Positions 10,800-23,419 of a stretch of DNA of 64,000 bases are shown here, one piece after another. The notes beneath the pieces were generated by a model. It worked only from the letters and a program-made list of their open reading frames with translations. It made no database searches and was not told the DNA's origin. This stretch comes from Eonycteris spelaea (Eukaryota > Chordata > Mammalia > Chiroptera > Pteropodidae): assembly GCA_003508835.1 (NCBI GenBank), contig PUFA01000022.1, positions 6,014,001-6,078,000 of the forward strand, given 5' to 3'. A program made the position numbers and the translations under genes. Position 1 is the first letter of the stretch, and each line of letters opens with the position of its first letter.

Positions 10800-13700
10800 T
10801 AATGAAACAATCAGATAGCCTGAATGAAGTACACTATGTTAAAAATATACATGACATAGGAAGCAATCACATTTTAACATGAATATCGGAAGATAAATGC
10901 CTACACTTACTTAAAAATCATTGAAAAATGAACCTAATTTCAGCTAAAACTGAATTATGTAAACTTTATCTATAGATGTACATACATAGTCATTCTTTTC
11001 TTATTACCAAATGTGTTTATAACAGCTAAAGGAGTCTATTCTGCTATGTTTCTATTTTAGAAAAAAAAATGATGAAAATTTCTGAGGATGATTAAAACAA
11101 TATTGCTCTAAAGTCTCTGTAAAGATTCAGAAAATATGGTAAATGATTTCTCAGATGTACCTGAAAAAAATCTGCAGAATTTACGAAATAGTTTAGTCCC
11201 TGAATTTTATTAAAAATCTTCAAACATAAGAAAAATAATATATGTTTATATTAAAGACGCTAATATTCAGAATGAAAAAAGACAACTGTCTAGGCCAAAC
11301 TAATTTAATTCTTCCTGGTTATTGCTGTGAATCTGGATCTCAGTTTATATAATAATCATATATATATATAACATCATTCCATAATTTGATTTTGAATGTC
11401 ACTGCTAGATTGATCCAACATATATATTTAAGAGCCCTATTTATTTTACTATAAACTTTTGGAATTTTAGTAAAAGTAACACTCTATTATATATTAGAGG
11501 AAAAATTGTAGACAAAAATGTTTTCTCATTACATTGTTCTGAGACTTTGGAACAGCCTATTTTCTAAAAACATGTTACTATCTATTTTATTATGTGGCTT
11601 CATTTATTCATCATTTTTATGCATGAATAAAGAAAATATTCATTTCATAAGGTAAAGGAAATATTCATTTCCTAAGGTCCAAACTGTCAAAATTTTAGTT
11701 TAGATTTTACATCTCTAGGGTAAACCATTTAGCTATTCTAAATTTAAAAAATGAGTCAGTTCTGCTCTATAACTTTTCAGGATAGGTTATTGGAGCAAAA
11801 CACTTTTATTAACTGTTTAAAATATATTAAACATTTTTAACTTTTTACAAACATAATTAGTGAAGATTTTCTTGCTATTATAAATTCAAGATACAAATAT
11901 GAATTCATGTAATTATAGACTGACCTAGGTATGCCCAGGTTAGTTCTAGAAGATGGGGTTGTAAAATAATTTGCTTTCTGAAACTTTGTTTTATTATTAT
12001 TATTTTATTTAATTTTTAGGTCTTTCCACCATTAATAGAATGTCTTTTGAAGTCTAATTTGAAATTTCTAAAATATAGTAGGCTTGAAAGCCAGATAAAC
12101 ACAAAGAAACAAAAGAGCTTTAATAAAATGTGCAGAAGAAAGAATGGGTCAGGTTGAGGAAGATCCTAAGGGCATTTTTTGTTAGAAAAAATCTGGCTCC
12201 ATAATGGATAGGCTATTTTGCCAGAAATCGGAGATTCTAAACAGATAATCATTGGTATGTGTATGTATGTATGTGTATGTGTGTCCTAAGCACATTTTTC
12301 TATTCATTCAATTTGAGTAATAATTGCTCCAAGGAAGAAGCTGTCCATCTGTATGAGAACAGTGAGGACTGGTACATACAAGACCATCTATGATTCAGTC
12401 TTCTGCAGAAGATAGACTATCGAAAGCTTTAGGGTGGGTTAATAAAAGAAAGACTGGGCTAGTCCAGTGTATAGACTATCGTGTGATGTATGCTAGAAGT
12501 ATTGCTACTAAACACAAAATTGAACAACACTCTTCTCATCTGCCATTTCACATTCCTGGAATGGAACAGACTTTTGGAATTACACAAAACATCCTTTAGG
12601 TTTGCTTTAGTAGCTCTTGCGTTACAAAGAGTAGCTTAGGTAGTTCTCCAGGCAAAGCCAGGATAGCATATTTGCATAATGAACATTCAAAATGATATAA
12701 ATAGAATGATATGGAAGTACTGGGGGAAAAAAATGTTTGCATCATTTAAATTGACAAATGTTAATTTTTGTGAATGAACAATCTGTCACCTGCTTGGGAC
12801 ATATTCTCACAGCCGTGGGAATCAAACTGAAATGCTACTAAAAGTCATTCCAGTAGCACCTGTTCCAGACGAAAGGATAGATTACTTTTAGTCTTAGCTT
12901 ATCTGTATATTATTTGAAATGTTTGGGTCACTTGCCACCGATTTGGTGTCTGAGTTGAGGGCGAAGAAAAGGTTTACAGAATTACATAATGAAAGAAAAA
13001 ACTTCCCTTCATATTGTGGCCATTTAGATCTAATAATATTGGATGTTTCTGCCTTACTCTGAGAGAAGTGTAGGTTATGAAAGAGGTAGAGATTCTACAA
13101 CTGGTTAGTGCAGGTTTTAGTAAAAATTTATTTTTTTAATAAGAGTAAAACAAAGATGTATAAGAAATAAATAAAAGATCTCTTGTGTTGTTTTTTCAAA
13201 GGCAGCGTTTAACAGTCTTCTATTTGCTTGCAAAGGTCGATTTTAAATGGTTCCTCTATAATTAGTATATGGTTTTTACCCATATATCAAAAGTTTAATG
13301 TGTTAAAATACATTTTCCTTTTTTAATATAATATAAAAAGCTGTAATTTCTCCAATGGCTTTTTTTTTATGGAGGTATAGATTTTTAATTGATATATATG
13401 ATAGTAATGATAATAAATGCATTTAATAATTCCCTGGACAGAAAGTTATGAAACTTTAAAACACATTTTTAATGGAATTCAGAGATGCAGGAATCTACCT
13501 CAGAAAGATTTTTCCCAACTGTGGCTTAAAAATAAGAATCACATTTCACAACTGTTAATACTGTAACCCCTTTCTGAAAATGTGGTCAAGTAATTAGTAT
13601 TTAATATGCAAACTAAAACAAGCAAACACAAAAGAGCAACACATATATGCATAAATATACAATCTCCCAGCCCCTATCTCTAATCTTAAACACCATATAT

Positions 13701-14115
13701 GAAAATCTTATGGTGGGCCTTTGATCTCAAAATTAACAAAATTTTGGAAAGTTACTTCATAAAATGTATCATCACCTACATATCTGATGTAACCCGGTAG
13801 TCAAAATAACCATAATTTTCCTGCTCTTAGAAAACCTTGTATTTTGCATGAAAACATACTAACTTTAAATATTATGAGGTCATGGGTATATGTGACAGGA
13901 AAGATATAATTAAAGGAATCTTACCTAATTCAGCATTAAGGAGACAATGGCAATATAAAATAAATATTATAAATGGGAGTAATCATTTATTGATATATTT
14001 TAAAATACTTTAAAATTGTGTAATTAACAAAACTGAGTAATCATTACAACTGAACAGAGTAGTCTTTTCTCTATATATTACAAAAATGTTTTGAAACTGT
14101 ACTAAATAAATAAAT
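10800..14115. other. Long unique AT-rich stretch, no gene seen
   Basis: No interspersed family recognised over about 3.3 kb apart from a short TATG-rich run at 12254-12284 and a TA run near 11360. The stretch 12600-13100 is somewhat less AT-rich than its surroundings. Open frames are all below 70 codons. Confidence 0.55.
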
Positions 14116-14140
14116 AAATAAGACTAAATTAGTCTTATTT
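14116..14140. repeat. Perfect 12-bp inverted repeat with one-base centre
   Basis: The left arm AAATAAGACTAA (14116-14127) is the exact reverse complement of the right arm TTAGTCTTATTT (14129-14140) around a single A. It abuts a short (AAAT)n run (14105-14120). Confidence 0.85.
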
Positions 14141-14337
14141 AGACATTAACACAACCAATGATTTCTAATGTGATATTTCTATCTACGTTTTCTCCTCTAA
14201 GTCCTGAACTATCATAACTAATGAATGACAAGAGTCCAGAGACTAATGGTTGTCCTCATTCATCAGTGTGATCAAATCTAATCAACTTTAACCCAAATTA
14301 TCTCAGATTTTGGATTCTCCATTATTTCAAGTGCATT

Positions 14338-14600
14338 ACTAAAACTGCCCCTAAGTTGGTCTCCCCACTTCTTGATCACATTCCATTTTCCACCCTAAAG
14401 GTTAGAATGATATTTCTGGAGTAAAAATTTGATACTCTCTACGTGGATGACATACATATCATCTGATAAGCCTGTTACTTCTATAATCCTCTGTCTTACA
14501 CTCTATATGCAAACAATACTGAATTACTCTGGCCTCCATAGTCTTGTTCTTTCGGCCTGAATTATTGATCTCTTCATCACTTTTATTTGCATCTTCAATG
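14338..14600 (+). mobile_element. L2 LINE fragment, sense
   Basis: 'CTAAGTTGGTCTCCCCACTT' and 'GTTAGAATGATATTTCTGGAG' correspond to the L2 blocks 'CCTAACTGGTCTCCCTGCTTCC' and 'CCAGAGTGATCTTTTTAAAA'. 'CTGGCCTCCATAGTCTTGTTCTTTC' near 14530 fits the following 'CTGGCCTCCTTGCTGTTCCTC' block. Diverged. The minus-strand 61-codon frame inside is not meaningful. Confidence 0.65.
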
Positions 14601-15172
14601 AGACAGATAACATGGATGTCTGAGCCGAATGATATAATTGTCAAAATGTGATTTACCTACCCTTGTCATATGTTTTACTCTTAAATTAAATTAAGTAATA
14701 CAAAAAAGCAGAAATATAGAAATATATTATTATATATTAAATTATAATTTTATTTTTACTTTTGGCAATTCTAAAAGTCCCTAACTCAAAATGTTTTTTT
14801 TGAGAATTATCAAGAATCTTTATCAATTATTAATCTTTATTTTTATTAAGGCTACTTTGCACATAATAACAATCTATCACAATGAAAGCATTTATTTCAA
14901 CTTCATGACATGTAAAATGGTATAACTACTTAAAGGAACAGGTAAATTTCAATGAAAAAAAAAACCTAATTAGTTTTGCACTGTCATCTAGTAAGACAGG
15001 AGAAGAGGCATCTGGAAAAAGCAAAGGAAAGGGCGCACAGAAAAGACCGACTCAGCTGGTTAAGTCCATTCCTTACCGCCTTCTCTCCCCTCCAGGACTA
15101 ACATGTTTTCCCATGGCTACCACCCCCACCTCAAGGACTCTCCAGCTCACATTTGTTGATTCATTCCAGCCA
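14601..15172. other. No recognised feature
   Basis: AT-rich up to about 14980, then GC content rises toward the LTR. No gene or repeat identified. Confidence 0.5.
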
Positions 15173-15177
15173 ACTAA

Positions 15178-15707
15178 TGCTGTTGCTTATCTCTGTAGGA
15201 ATACAAGACTGTGTAAAACTGCTTACTATGTTACTACTGGAGCTCTGCCTTCGGGTAGGAATCCGCCGAGCAGGTGTCTGCATCAGTAAGTGCTGCTCCC
15301 TGCTTATAGCCTAAGTGCCTGGTCTCTGTTCAAGAATCCTGTGTTGTAGTGCTGATAACACCAAGGTCATGGGTTCTATGAAATAAACAACCTGCAAGAC
15401 CAGTGGTCTGGAAATTCCTCCCTCCACCCCCCCCGCCCTCCCACCCCCGCTAATAGGCCCCACCCAAAGCTCCCCCACCCTCTCCTGAGTAAGGAGGCAC
15501 ACATGAAACCTCAGACAAAGAAATCACAAGCTCCTTACATGGACACTGCAGAAGTTTATAAACTGGAATAAATCTAGTCAGAGCGAGCTATTGCATGGAG
15601 TTGCTAACCTCATGTGCTCCGCCGGCCAATAAATTCTCCCTCCTCTAACAAAGCTGTCTGAGCATCCAAATTCCTCCATTGGGCGTCGCTTCCTGCAACA
15701 CTAGCCA
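15178..15707 (+). mobile_element. Solo LTR of an endogenous retrovirus (family not named)
   Basis: A 530-bp GC-richer unit starts TG (15178) and ends CA (15706-15707), flanked by the identical pentamer ACTAA at 15173-15177 and 15708-15712. Inside, TATAAA lies at 15557-15562 and AATAAA at 15628-15633, in the order and spacing of a retroviral U3-R-U5. A C-rich block at 15418-15450 sits in U3. No gag, pol or env sequence flanks it, so it is a solo LTR left by recombination. A five-base target duplication suits several ERV classes, so the class is left open. The copy keeps clear ends and looks younger than the MaLR LTRs in this window. Confidence 0.65.
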
Positions 15708-15712
15708 ACTAA

Positions 15713-17010
15713 TCTATGAGTTTAATGCTAGTTGAGTATGAACCATGTGTCATCAGCATCACTGCAAACTCATTAACAACATTCAAGGCAAAAATAATTT
15801 CATCAGTCTCATAGTCTGGGAAATGGACACTCACAGAGTCTGAATAAAGAAAGTTCTGATGACAATTTTAAACCCAGTTCTTCTGAACTTCAAACCCTTG
15901 TATCATTCTGCTCCATGTGATCAATCTATACTCTTCTCAAAAAAGTAAATAGTATACTATTAAATCAGGTTAATTTACCTGTGTCTCAAAAATAGATGTA
16001 CATAAAGTAGCTAGAAAGAGATTTCTTCATTTCCAATTTATGATTCCAAAGACCTACTCTTTACAGGGATGTAATCTTACAATTTTCTAATTAATAAAAC
16101 AGCCACATCAGTAGACAGCTTCAGAGACCATATCCATAAGGGATTAATAGAGGGAAATGTTTCTTTTTACACACTTGGTGATCCTCACAGGTGTAAAGAG
16201 TAATTGTGACACAACATAGGCCATACCCGGTGATAACAGAATAACCGAATGTAGACCCCTTAGCAGAACCTTAGAAAACTAAGACAGATTGCGACCGATC
16301 TCGATTACAATGAGGTTCAGGAAAGATGCCTTTGCAATGGCCAACCGAACACACAGTTACAACTAAACTAAAAATTGTACTCTCAGTTCAAATAAGTTTT
16401 CTTTCTTTCTATGAACTTTTACAAGTGAGTAGAAAAATACTTTATCTCCTATTATTAAAAAGGAAACACTAACTTTCCAAAGGAAGAAAAATCGTATATA
16501 TATATTCTAAATAGTAGATGATGTAGAAGAAGCAATAGAAACTTTTATTCTTAAAGATATTCTCAAACGTTATTTAAGATACTAAAATGGAACTTGGTAT
16601 TGTATTTGTCCTGACTGCGGCCCCACTGCATCTCTTAAGGGAAGCTACTTTGCTGTGTTGCTTCTCCCTCCTTTTTTTCTTTACTCTTTCATTTGTTTTT
16701 TTTTTTTTTTTTGCTTTATAATCATACAGAATCGTTTTTTTTTTTTTTAAATTATTTACCATACCAAATAACTGAATTGTTTACCAGAGTCAATCATAAT
16801 ATTTCTAGTTTCAACATATTCATCTTTCTAGGCTTTTATTATTATTGTTGTTGTTGTTGGTTATAGTCCCTTTATTCAGAGATAAAATTTTTTGTCATTA
16901 TATAAGAAAAATGATATATTTTTATCTGGCAAGTTTATATGTTTTACTTAATTTTTTTATACCTATTCTTTCCCAGTATAATACATTGCTTTTTCTTAAA
17001 TTGTTAAAAA
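15713..17010. other. No gene; homopolymer and trinucleotide runs
   Basis: Unique DNA with T17 at 16696-16712, T14 at 16735-16748 and an ATT/GTT run at about 16834-16860. The 62-codon minus-strand frame over the T-runs is a poly-Lys artefact. Confidence 0.55.
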
Positions 17011-17011
17011 T

Positions 17012-17081
17012 GAGTTGAAGCAGAGCACGGCCAATAAATAAATAAATAAATAAATAAATAATAAATAAATAAATAAATAAC
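17012..17081 (+). repeat. (AATA)n run with a SINE-like 5' flank
   Basis: AATA units fill 17033-17081 with one interruption. The preceding GCAGAGCACGGCCAATAAAT resembles the 3' end of tRNA-derived artiodactyl/cetacean (CHR-type) SINEs ('...GCACGGCCAAAAAATAAATAAA'). No SINE body is visible upstream, so this is at best a heavily truncated copy. Confidence 0.5.
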
Positions 17082-20000
17082 AATGCAATTGCACAAAGAG
17101 AAAAAGATTGTTTATGGAGAAATGATCACTAATACAATTTAATTGTTATTTTTTATATTCTGAAGGATTATAAGCCTTAAATTTATATTTGTGGAAGGGA
17201 GAAAGACCAGGAGTATATCTGAAAAGCAGGCATAAAAATATAGCAAATATACACCTTTGATCTAAACGACAGAAATAAATTTACCAATGGCATGATAATA
17301 TTAGGCATTTTTAAACTGACCTATATTATTTGAAATGTAGGTTCAAAATTTTTCAGTTTGATGAGGCCAGTCGCTGCAAAGTATAAATGAAATTGTTATG
17401 TACATAATATCTATCAGAATTTGCTCCATTAACTCTTGCGGAGGTGGGCTAATATTTTATTTGCATACATCCTCAAGTCTGTCCTGTTCTTTGCTAGGAT
17501 TTATCACAAGTCTGCAGACATGGCTTGCTGCTAGAAATGGACATGAACAATTAAACCTCCGGTCTGAAATGCAGTGAAAGATTCCACTCCAGCTGCATTT
17601 GCTAAGCCCTTTGGTAGCTGTACTGATAAGGCAAAAAGAGGTTCAAGAATGAGAAACCTAAAGTAGAGATGCAAATCTCATGCTCGTTTGTTATATTGTT
17701 AACTCAGAATATGCTGATCTTGACAGGTTTTGAACTAGCTTTACCAGAAATAAAAAGAAAAAAAGAGGTTATGGTTCTTCTTTCTAAACTATACCACGTC
17801 TATAATTTATCATCTCCATTACAGTGAGAGATAATTGTATTAACGTATATGTAAAGCAATTTTTCTTTCAGAAGTTGTTACATGCATATACTTTAAAAAT
17901 GTGCTTCATTTATATTTCTAGTTGGTCCTCTTTACACCCACACCATCACATATATATGTGAAGCATTTATGCCTAAATGGTGTCTGACTATGTTTGATCA
18001 GTCTTCTCAAATAAATTGGTTGAAAAAATGTTGAGTGCTATTTTTAAACAAAGCTCTGATATTTTTAATATTTCTTTGATATTTACAACAATTCACTGTT
18101 TTTTAATTTACATGTTGTAAGAAATGATTGTCCCTTATAGTATCTATGAAAATTTAAAAATATACAAACACTCAAAATAGTGCAGATATTTTTCTGCCAG
18201 TTTAATCATCTGCATTCCATTAGAAAAAAAAAAATTCAAATAGCTGTGCACAGTTACTTTAATATGACTAGACAGATTTCTCCATGGTGAATTTTAATCT
18301 TGCAATGATTTCACTGGTTAAAATGTAGGTATTTCTATGACTAACAGGGACAATTGGAAAAGTTCAAATATAGGATAATTATTATTTAAAATTCAAATTT
18401 TTTAATTTATAAAGTATAGCAAGAACTGAGACAATATTATTATTTGATTTAGCATTTTGTCTTTATTTGGATTTAGTTCCACCTTTTGGCGACACCAATA
18501 AGTAATACGGATAAGAGAACTAAAAACAAAAAGGGTCCAATTTAGTTACTTATCGCAGATATTTATCATGAAAAACTCAAATAATATTCCTTAACTCAAG
18601 CCCTCTTCGTCGAATGGAACAAACACAAGTTTGTTGCTTTTATTTATAAATTGACAGGAAACTGATTCGCAAAAGTATGGACAAAACGTTCCTAAATCAG
18701 TGAGTGTTCCTTTCATAATTTTAGTATTTTTAAAAATTTGTGGATTGTTTTTCAAAACTAAATTTGAGTTTATTCTTTCATAGATCTTTAGCAGTCCTTT
18801 TGGAAAGCAATTTAAGTGTGAAATGACACAAAACAAATGCAATTGAGTTTCATGCTACACATCATATAACATTATATGTTACTCAAAGTTAAAAATGAAC
18901 TATTAAATTCAGCAAATGAAGCATTTATCTCGTTCTTTGTATCCATACTCTAAACCGTGTGTGTTGTTATGAGCTGCTGAGTTGGCTCTGTGTCTAAATT
19001 AGTTTTGTTTGTTTGAGATGAAATACCTGTACGACTATCTGAGGTTACGAGGTTTCTATTTCACTTACATTGTCAATGTTTGCCATCGCCTTTAAATACT
19101 GTTGACTATGAAAGATGAAAAATAAGTGTTCTTCCTGTGCAAAATCTGCTCTTAGCATTCTGAACTTCAATTAAATCTGCCTTTTTAGTAGAGAATTACA
19201 GCTAGTTTCAGCTTTCAAAACAGTTCACAATTGCTCCAAGTACTTGTTACTACGGGTAACCACAGTTTCTATGAAAATTTCCATCCCCGTAATCACACCT
19301 TTCTATAAGTGGGAAAAAAACAAAAAAAGGGCAGATCACTTATATTGAGAAAACTGAAAGTTAGTAGATACAGAAGGACTCAAAACTCAACATCTTATAA
19401 TGAAATGTATATATTTTATGTAACATTTAATAAAACATATTAGTATATTTAAATGCACAGCATAAAACTTACACCCAAAGAAATACTGGACAAATAGCCA
19501 TTTTTCTTTTTGTAAATCTATCTTATTTAACCCATTCATAACCCATAATCATAGTGGCATTTTTAAAATAATTTCTCTTCAGATGTAATTACTAGGTAGT
19601 AAGTACATAGATTTAAATACAGTATGGCAAGGAATAAAATTGTGTGCCTCAAAACAATCATACAAAAGGAAGCCATAGAATCAATATATGATAATTATGA
19701 ATTTGAACACAGAAAATATTTATAATATTCATTGGCGTATATATACTGCTTCTTCTAAAGCAACTTCTCTTTTACTATTCAAAGTTCATTTCAAAGTTTA
19801 CTTCATTAAGTGTTAGCTCTAAATTGAACTTCAATCATCTCTTCCTGTTGCCATATAGTATCTTTTCCTAACGCATGTGTTGAAACTATTTTCAATATAA
19901 TCATGTACTTTATCCAAGTGTTTCTAATGTACATTTCTCTTGATTCCACATATAAAGCAACATGGAAGGCTGGGGGTACACATGAATAAATAATTAATAA

Positions 20001-20210
20001 ATATCCTTTAACTTAATAACAACTATTTCACATAAGATAACATCATTGGCTAGAATGTTATGCCATATTCTATAAATGGGAAGAAAATTAAATGGAAATT
20101 ATGTTGTATGGCTTTAATTTTAGAATAACTTCAGAAATGAACCAAGAAATACGGATGGAAATTAGAGACCAGGCCAAACAAAAAACGAAACAACAAAAAC
20201 AATAGCAAAA
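17082..20210. other. Repeat-poor AT-rich block, no gene seen
   Basis: About 3.1 kb without a recognised transposon or long simple repeat. An octamer-type ATGCAAAT lies within GAGATGCAAATCTC near 17667-17680. The largest frame (83 codons, minus, 18591-18842) has no recognisable motif. Confidence 0.55.
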
Positions 20211-20385
20211 AGCATTTACTGGGATCCTATTATATGTCAAGTTTTATAGATTTTAGTATCTTCACACAGGTATCACCACTAGTTTACAAAACAGAAAAGT
20301 GAAGCTCAAAACTTACAAGTAATCAATCAAACTCACCATCTACAAAAGGTTCAGCTAGAATTTAAAAATTAGGCCAGTCCAGCAT
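20211..20385 (-). repeat. MIR SINE, antisense
   Basis: 'GCATTTACTGGGATCCTATTATATGTCAAG' at the left corresponds to the MIR antisense 3' part ('CATTTACTGAGCACCTACTATGTGCCAG'). 'CAAAACAGAAAAGTGAAGCTCAAAAC' marks the core and 'CAGCTAGAATTTAAA' the region before the tRNA-like head. The order is correct throughout. Confidence 0.75.
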
Positions 20386-20474
20386 TAAATAAAACCTTTC
20401 CCCTCCCTGCTTTAGCTCTAGTGTTCCCTTCCTAATGGAAGCAATTTATGCTTGTCACTCCTACAAAGCGATCC

Positions 20475-20578
20475 TACAAAGAGCTAGACTTTCATCTTGC
20501 TCACCTGTGCACTGTGGTAACTACCTGGTGTGTGTGAAAAGCATATGTTCCATAAATATTTGTTGAAGTGAATATGTG
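20475..20578 (+). mobile_element. L2 LINE 3' end, sense
   Basis: 'GTGCACTGTGGTAACTACCTGG' followed by 'CCATAAATATTTGTTGAAGTGAA' matches the L2 terminal 'GCACAGTGCCTGGCACATAGTAGGTGCTCAATAAATATTTGTTGAATGAA'. It lies next to an antisense MIR, a common pairing of old repeats. Confidence 0.7.
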
Positions 20579-22156
20579 TTTTTGAGAAATATTTTAACCA
20601 AAATTAAATATCTATCACAAATATGTAATGAATAAATAGGGACTATAATTTGTATCTCTGAAATTATTACTTGTAATTAAATATGTTATACTTTATCAGA
20701 AAAATATCAATCGAGTCTACAGAATGCAAAAACCATACTACTTAATGTAATTCCATGACCAAATAGTCAAGAAAAAAACAACTCTGATATTTGAATAAAA
20801 TAAATTCTAACAAATGTTACTGAATTTTCAAACATGCTCACCAAACAGTTAAAAAATGACATATTTATCAGATGGTTTTACAATGCACATCAAGAAAAAG
20901 TCTCTAGACTCAAAAAGTTAACCTATGTTTGGAAGGACAGAGTACTCTCAGAAATTGTTCTTAATGATTCTTGGTCAATATGTTATATTTTCATTCTACA
21001 CATTTCTGATGATTATTTTATACTATCTTTCAAGGTTCTAGATCTGTGGGGAGAAACAAAAAGAACAATATTTCAATTCTGTGTTTTATTGATAGTGATT
21101 AGTGCTTGGTTTCTATGTGAACAAGGTTTATTACCTACTTTTAATTACCTTTTCTTAAATATGTATGTCCTGGGATTTTACTTTTCTTCACTATACCTGC
21201 TAGACCCTGAACTTTTAATTTCATACTATTAATTACCATAATATCCCCAGGTCATTTTCTAGCCTCTGTTTCTGAAAGATTAATATCATTACATTACTCT
21301 ACATACATTTACTTTAGTCTCTTTTCCAGTCTCCCTTGATGACTGACTTAGCTTCACTCAGGCTGATTTTTGTTCCTGCCACAACACATTTCCATTTCTC
21401 TTCTTCTTAACAATATCCTTCTCAGTGCTAACAGTGTTTCCTACTTTATCACTAAATTTTATTGTCAGGAAGATTCTGTTGTAGAAATTCAATTGTCTGT
21501 AAATCTGAGCACCAGTAAAGCTGCTAAAATCATTGTGAGTCTTATTTAACTGTCTGGCACATAAATCAGTTGGATTTTATTTGATTTCAGTGGGGTGTTT
21601 TTCTAGACCTTAGTGCTCTAACAGATACTGATATTAACTAACCACACAATCAAGTGCATATTTATTGCTTCAGAGAGAAATAATTCATCCAATAAGCCCA
21701 GCCTATCTTTCTAAATGGCAATCATCAACGAATATGTCCTGAGTAATGTCATCTGGGTGAGTGACATAAAAGGGGACTGGAAATTCAAAGCTTTTCATGG
21801 TTGTCATTACTTCATGTTATGTCCATGGAATAGTCCTTAAACGTTAACCATGTCGGGTTCCTGCTGTATAGCATCCCAGTCTATCACTATTTGCATGAAA
21901 AAGTAATGTTATGGTGTTATGGCAATTTATTATTGTTCACATGTGTTTGTATATGTCTTAATTTCATGGTGTTTTTTTTTTTAAACCTTTCGACAACCAT
22001 GTCTAGCAAATATTCTTACCATCATCTTCATTTTAAGGCTCTGAAATCTGAGATTAAGAATGAACAGCTCTTCCAAAGTAGAAGAGTTGGTACAGGCCAG
22101 AACCAAGATTTTAACATATATGCATATGTATGGAATGACAGAGTATTCTCATTCCA
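20579..22156. other. No recognised gene; one 132-codon chance frame
   Basis: AT-rich, no family seen. A plus-strand frame at 20834-21232 (132 codons) is rich in Leu, Phe, Ile and Tyr and looks superficially membrane-like. The same is true of any translated T-rich sequence; no start context, homology or splice structure supports it. Confidence 0.5.
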
Positions 22157-22191
22157 AACACACACACAACACACACACACACACACACACA
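22157..22191 (+). repeat. (CA)n microsatellite
   Basis: CA dinucleotides with one missing base near 22169. Confidence 0.95.
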
Positions 22192-22261
22192 GAGCTGTGT
22201 GCAAATCTTGGTTTTTGCTTGTAACAACCCCAATTTTTCAAACATAATATGTACATTTTAT

Positions 22262-22344
22262 ATGTTAGGGTATATAATGTATATGTATATATGTGATTAT
22301 ATATACTCACATGCATACACACACATATGTATATACATATATAT
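22262..22344. repeat. TA/TG/CA-rich low-complexity region
   Basis: Interspersed TATA, TATG and CACA units 70 bp after the CA repeat. Confidence 0.85.
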
Positions 22345-23360
22345 TGAAAAACATTTACTAAAAGTATAAGTATATATAATAAGTTTTTTCACAAAAATAT
22401 TGTCACAGGCAGAGATGGTAAAAAATTTGACAAATCCAAATTGATTTCATCAGAAAAAATGTATTTAATATTACAATTTAGATGCTATGTAAAATTCAAC
22501 AGAATGCCACCTTCCCTCTTTTGCTTGTCTTTCCTTGGTGAGTGTCTTAGAATCTTTGTAGAGACATTTTTCTAGGGCTGCAACGGTCTCTTTTTAGTCA
22601 GTGCCTTTGATTTCACATGGAGCATCCTTTTGAGGTAGCTCTTTAACACATCAGAGCTGAGGCATGTAGGCTATATAGTTCTAGTGTAAATTGCAGTCAC
22701 ACTGATGAAGCCAAAGACTGGAACTAAATTTGTTCCTTATGTTTGTTTTTTTACAGACTTGCTTACAAGGGCTATTTATTTCTATTTACATATGCATGCT
22801 CATGTTAATTTTATCAAAGCAAGGTTCAAATAAAAGGGCATATCTCAAATAAGAAAAACTATCTGACATTACTTAAAGACTTACCAAGTCAGAATATTAA
22901 TACTACACTAAGTTCCTAGTGAATAAACTAAAGGACCAGGACACGGAAGCAACAAATAAAAGGAAATAAATTAAAAGTCACATTTTTTAAATGTGAAGTG
23001 TAAGTTAGGATTGCATTAAGGTCAGTAGGGAAGCAGATTTCTTTTATGTGTAAATATAAATGTTAAAGAAAAGATACTATATAAAGATATATAATCCTTA
23101 ATTTCAAAATGAGCAATTTAGAAGACCACCATGAGAAACCATTAACGCAAGAGCTTAAGATTTGTGATTTCTTATATGTGATGGGAAAATGAGGAGAGAG
23201 GAAAAAATGAAACTCATCGTATCGAGATCTTTATCAGAAGGAACAGAAACTAACTCTGGCTAAGAGAGAGCTATCTAGCCTGACTCCTTGCTTACTTGTT
23301 TTATCAACTGAGTGGAGGAGATTGTGTCTTTCAACAACATAAAAGACACTGCAAGACTAT
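22345..23360. other. No recognised feature
   Basis: Unique sequence. 22500-22720 is somewhat less AT-rich but shows no gene or repeat signature. Confidence 0.5.
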
Positions 23361-23419
23361 CTGTGTGTGTGTGAATGTACGTGTGTGGGTGTGTGTGTGC
23401 GTGTGCGTGTGTGTGTGTT
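23361..23419 (+). repeat. (TG)n microsatellite, interrupted
   Basis: TG dinucleotides broken by AATGTACG and GG/GC variants; purest at 23382-23419. Confidence 0.95.

Noticed and set aside
20834..21232. 132-codon plus-strand frame with hydrophobic stretches
   Set aside because: Hydrophobicity follows from T-rich codons. Nothing else supports coding.
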